26,768 nt of DNA from Baffinella frigidus. Its lineage: Eukaryota > Cryptophyceae > Cryptomonadales > Baffinellaceae. Position 1 is the stretch's first letter. Every line of letters starts with the position of its first letter. The translations under genes were made by a program, and so were the position numbers. Under the pieces are notes generated by a model. The model was not told where the DNA came from. It saw nothing but the letters and a program-made list of their open reading frames with translations, and ran no database searches. This document shows, piece by piece, positions 21,201 to 26,233 of the stretch. The stretch lies in contig MU647073.1 in the NCBI GenBank assembly GCA_026770585.1, positions 173,351 through 200,118 on the forward strand. The letters run 5' to 3'.

Positions 21201-21993
21201 CACCTTTCAGGGGTGTGCTGACGTCGTTGACCTGCTGCCGCCGCTGACATTCTGACGGTGATGCGCCCCTGAGCAGGAACTTAGATGGGACGACCTCGTG
21301 TCATCGATGAACTGCTGACACCGTTACGCCTCTCTGCAGGAACCTAGATGGGACGACCTCGTGACGTCGATGCGGCTGCTGATTGGTTTGCTGGCCCCAG
21401 GAGACAAACCTCGAACGCTACATGCTCCCCCTGACGTCAATGCGCCCCTATCCAGGAGCCTCGGTGGGACCACCTTCTGAATTATATTCACCACTGAGCA
21501 GGAGCCTAGGTGGGACGTTCAGGGTTCAGGGTTCAGGGTTTATGGTTCAGGGTTCAGGGTTCAGGGTTCAGGACTCAGGGTTCAGGGTTCAGGGTTCAAG
21601 GCGGCGTCACTGACCAGGTTCGACACCGCTGACCTGCTGACATCGATGTGCCATTTCTGAGCTTAACCTTTCAGGGATTTGCTGACGTCGGTGCACCACC
21701 CCGTGTCGTGCAGGGGCCTCAGTGGGACGACCTCCTGTCATCGATGACCTGCTGACACCGTTACGCCTTTCTGCAGGAACCTGAATGGGACGACCTCCTA
21801 ACGTTGATGACATTCTGACGTCGATGCGCCACTGAGCAGGAGCCTCGGTGGGACGATCTGCTGACGTCGATGCGGCATAAGTACCGTGCGCCGATGCACG
21901 TCGCCGCTGCGGTTTTATAAACCCCAAACCCTGAACACTCAACACTCAACCCTCAACACCCAACACTCAACACTCAACACTCAACACTCAACA

Positions 21994-22046
<53 letters not shown>

Positions 22047-25000
22047 ACCCTACACCCTACACCCTACACCCTCATCCCCAGACACCAAACACCAAACACC
22101 AGACCCGAAACCCGAAACCCGAAACCCGAAACCCGAAACCCAAAACCCGAACCCCGAAACCCGAAACTCAAAACCCGAACCCCGAAACCCGAAACCCGAA
22201 CCCAGGTCGGCACCGCGCACGGCCGCGACATGTTCCTCGTTGTCTGGGACAGGTGCAATTGGAACCCAAACCCCGAAGCCTGGAACACGGATCACGAAAC
22301 ACGGAACCCCGAGACTTGAAACCCGAACATTGGAGCCCGGAACCCGAATACCGAAAACCGAAAACCGAAAACTGAAGCACAGCCGGTGTTTTGATCGATC
22401 GGAATACCTATTTTCGCGAGGTTGGCCTGGGGTCAGTGCTGGGGCCTCTGCCCTCCTTGCCTGTCAGGAACCTGAGCTCTCCGCAGCCGTGATACGTGAT
22501 CAGTCAACACTCACCCCCAACCCTGATCGTCAAAACCCTACACCCTGAACCGTAAACTCTGAACCCTTATAGAACCCACGACAATCAACCATCAACCATC
22601 AACAATCAACAATCAACAATCAACAATCAACAATCAACAATCGACCCTAACACACCCCAACACACCCTAACCCGTCGACCCTGAGCCCTGAACCCCAACC
22701 GTAAACTCTGAACCTTGAACCCTGAACCCTGAAACCTGAACCCTGAAACCTGAAACCTGAAACCTGAAACCTGAAACCTGAAACCTAATCGCACGCAGGG
22801 TGATTGCGGCGTTATCGGTGGTGTTCGAGACAACCGAGGACGACCCGAACCCTAATCCTCAAAACCTTACACCCTACACCATACACCCTGAGACCTGAAA
22901 CATAATCCCGCTGCCCCCCACCTATCCTTGCACGCAGGGTGGTCAACCGTAAACCCTGAGCCCTGGACTCTATTTTCAGGGTGATCGCGGCGTTGTCGGT
23001 GGTGTTCGAAACAACCCCGAACTCTAATCCTCAAAACCCTAACACGCCCGTAAACCGTAACCCTCAAGCCCTGAACCCTGCTCCCGCTGCCCCCCACCAC
23101 CACCAGGGTGATCGCGGCGTTGTCGGTGGTGTTCGAAACAACGGAGGACGACCGTGTGCTCCGCCGCGCCCTCGAGGGCCTCCACGACTTCGCCAAGGTC
23201 CCTTCAACGCAACCACGCCAGCATGCTCGAAACATCCACTTTTGGCATCTGTCAAGGAAACTCCCTTGAATCCTTAAGTCAAACACGTCAGATCTGACGT
23301 GGATAAGGCGTCGGTTTCCCTCGATCAATCTGGCGTGGAAGGCATATATGCTAGCTGGGACTGGAATCAGGACCTTTCGCTTTCAAAGCCACCGTCATGG
23401 ACCTTCGCCACGCTCTGCCACAAGTATTTCCTAGGAAATATCCACACATAACGACCGAGGACGACCGGGTGCTCCGCTGCGCCCTCGAGGGCCCCCACGA
23501 CTTCGCCAAGATCCCTCCACCATTTCCCAAATCGGTTCTACACATTTTTTTCAGAGACGAGCATTTCCACACTTTCTTCAATACTCAAGCTTGGGGGCGC
23601 GGGCAGGTGTGCGCGTTCCACAGGCTGTACGAGGAGTTCAACAAGCTGATCGCCACCATCGTCAAATCTATCTTCAAGTTCGCCGAGGTTGAAACCCTGA
23701 ACCCTCAATTCCTAACCGAAGCCTGGTTGAAACCTCAACACCAAATCCCAAACCTTAAACCCTACTGGAGTTACGGTATGGTAACTCCTCAACCCTGAAT
23801 CTTAAACCCTAAACCCTAAACCCTAAACCACACACCCTAAACCACAAACCACAAACTCTAAACCCTAAACCCTGAACACAGGCAGCCGACGCCGCCGCCG
23901 GGGCAGACCTTGACTGGGCCTTCGTGCGCTCGCCTAAGGTATATCCAACACTCAACACCCAACACCCGACACCCAACACCCAACACCCAACACCCAACAC
24001 CCAACGTGTAGGGTGTAGGGTGGAGGGTGTAGGGTGTTGGATATACCCCTGCCTCGCCCGATCAATAATTCTGACAGAAATCGTGGCTCGATCAAAAAGC
24101 CCGGAAAAAATCCTTGCCTTGGCCTTGGTGCGATCGCCCAAGATAAAGGGGACAGGCAAGGTTTATGAATTTGACATACACGACCGCGGTATGGAGCCAG
24201 GGGGAGAGGTGGGACTAGACCAGGGGGTAAGGGTGGACTCCCTAATTCCCTGTCTCTCACTCTCTCTCTCTCTCTCGCGCGCGCGCACGCCCTCTCTCTC
24301 TCTCTCTTGCTTTCTCCCTCTCTTTCGCTCGCTCTCTCTCGCTCTCGCTCTCTCGCTCTCGCTCTCTCTCTCTCTCATACTCACCCCCTCCCTCTCTCTA
24401 TCTAATACTATCTCTATGGCAGGTGCAAGTAGCGGCGCAGGCAATGTTCCACATCTCGTTCAACCACGCTGACTGCCTCCGCGAGGGTTGCCCCAAACCC
24501 TCAACCCCAACCCCTAAACCCTGAACCACAAACCACAAACCACAAACCACAAACCACAAAACACAAACCACAAACCACAAACCCCAAACCACAAACCACA
24601 AACCACAAACCACAAACCACAAATCACAAACCACAAACCACAAACCACAAACCACAAAACACAAACCACAAACCACAAACCCCAAACCACAAACCACAAA
24701 CCACAAACCACAAACCATAAACCACAAACCACAAACCACAAAACACAAACCACAAACCACAAACCACAAAACACAAAACACAAAACACAAACCCTAAAAA
24801 CAAAACCCAATCCCCAAACCCCAAACCCCAAACCTCAAACCTCAAACCTCAAACCTCAAACCTCAAACCCTGAACGCCAAACACTAAACACTAATCACTA
24901 AACACTAAACACTAAACACCAAACCTTCAACCCCAAATCATAAACCCTAAACCCCAACCCCTAAACACTAGACACTAAACCCGAAACCCAACACGAAACC

Positions 25001-26201
25001 AGGTTGGCGGCCCCTCCTCGAGTATGTTGCGAAGCTCCACCGCCTCCAGGTGAAACCCGCACCCCGAAACCCTAAGACCCAAACCCCAAACCCTAAATCC
25101 TAAACCCCAAACCCCAAACCCTAAACCCTAAACTCTAAACCCTAAACCCTAAACCCCAAACCCTAAACCCCGAACCCTAAAGCTCCACCACGTGCCGGTA
25201 GATGACACCCTCACCCCCGAAACTCCAAACCCTGGACCCTGCACGGGCCACCAGCCCTCCCAAGTGGCTCAAATAGTGCCCTGGAAGGTCTTCAAATTTA
25301 CCTTGGATCGGGGTCACTTTTGACCCCGATCCAACCCAAATAAATCGAAATTGCCCCAGAGCACTATTTGAGCCACCTCCAAGGGCTAGTGGGGAACGTG
25401 TTACAATCAGGACGTTTCGGGTCGGGCGGAGCTCCGTTTTTTGTTCACGTCAAAACTGCTGCGGCATTCTCCCAGACCCCAACCCTGGACCCTGCACGTT
25501 GAGGCGTGAGGCGCTTCCAGGAACGCTGCTGGTGCGGGACGACTTCGTGGCATCTCTATAAACGCTGGCTCTAGCTCACTGCGCCCTTGGCGTCGCCGCG
25601 GGTAACGCAAACAGCGCAGCTCTAGGCAGGCGCTTCCCGGTGACGTGTGGTGTGTGGGGTAGGCGGTGACGTGTGCTGTGTGGGTGGGCTGGCGCTCAAC
25701 CCTGAACCAAATTCCTCACCCCTGAACAATCGCACCCCCATGGGCAGGCGCTGCCATCCACGCTTTTGGAGAGGGGTTATTTCGTAGACGCGGACGGAAG
25801 GGCGCTCTCCGCCTCCACCGTCGTTACTTCCTAAACCAACCAAGTAGGATCTGTACTTCATAAATCAACCTCACCCCCTGGGTAGGCGCTGCCATCTGCG
25901 CTGCTGGAGAGGGACGACTTTGTTCACGCGGACGGACGGGCTACCACTTACTTCGTACCGCTGCATACCACTTGATACCACTTAATACAACTTGCTTAAT
26001 ACCACTCTCGGCCTCTCGGCCATAATCATAATCATAATCATCACGGGGGAGGACCTCCTCCGGCAGTAGGAGTACTAGTTCCTGAGCCAACAAAGTAGGA
26101 GTGCTTTTCCCTAAACCAACGTTGCCCCCTGGGCAGGCACTACCCGGAGCGGGTGTACCTGTGTGTGTGTGTGTGTGTGTGGTGTGTGTGAGAGTGATGT
26201 G

Positions 26202-26233
<32 letters not shown>

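Noticed and set aside
24398-24845. Minus-strand ORFs rich in FVVCGLW
   Set aside because: Same artefact, from the ACCACAA array in intron 26.
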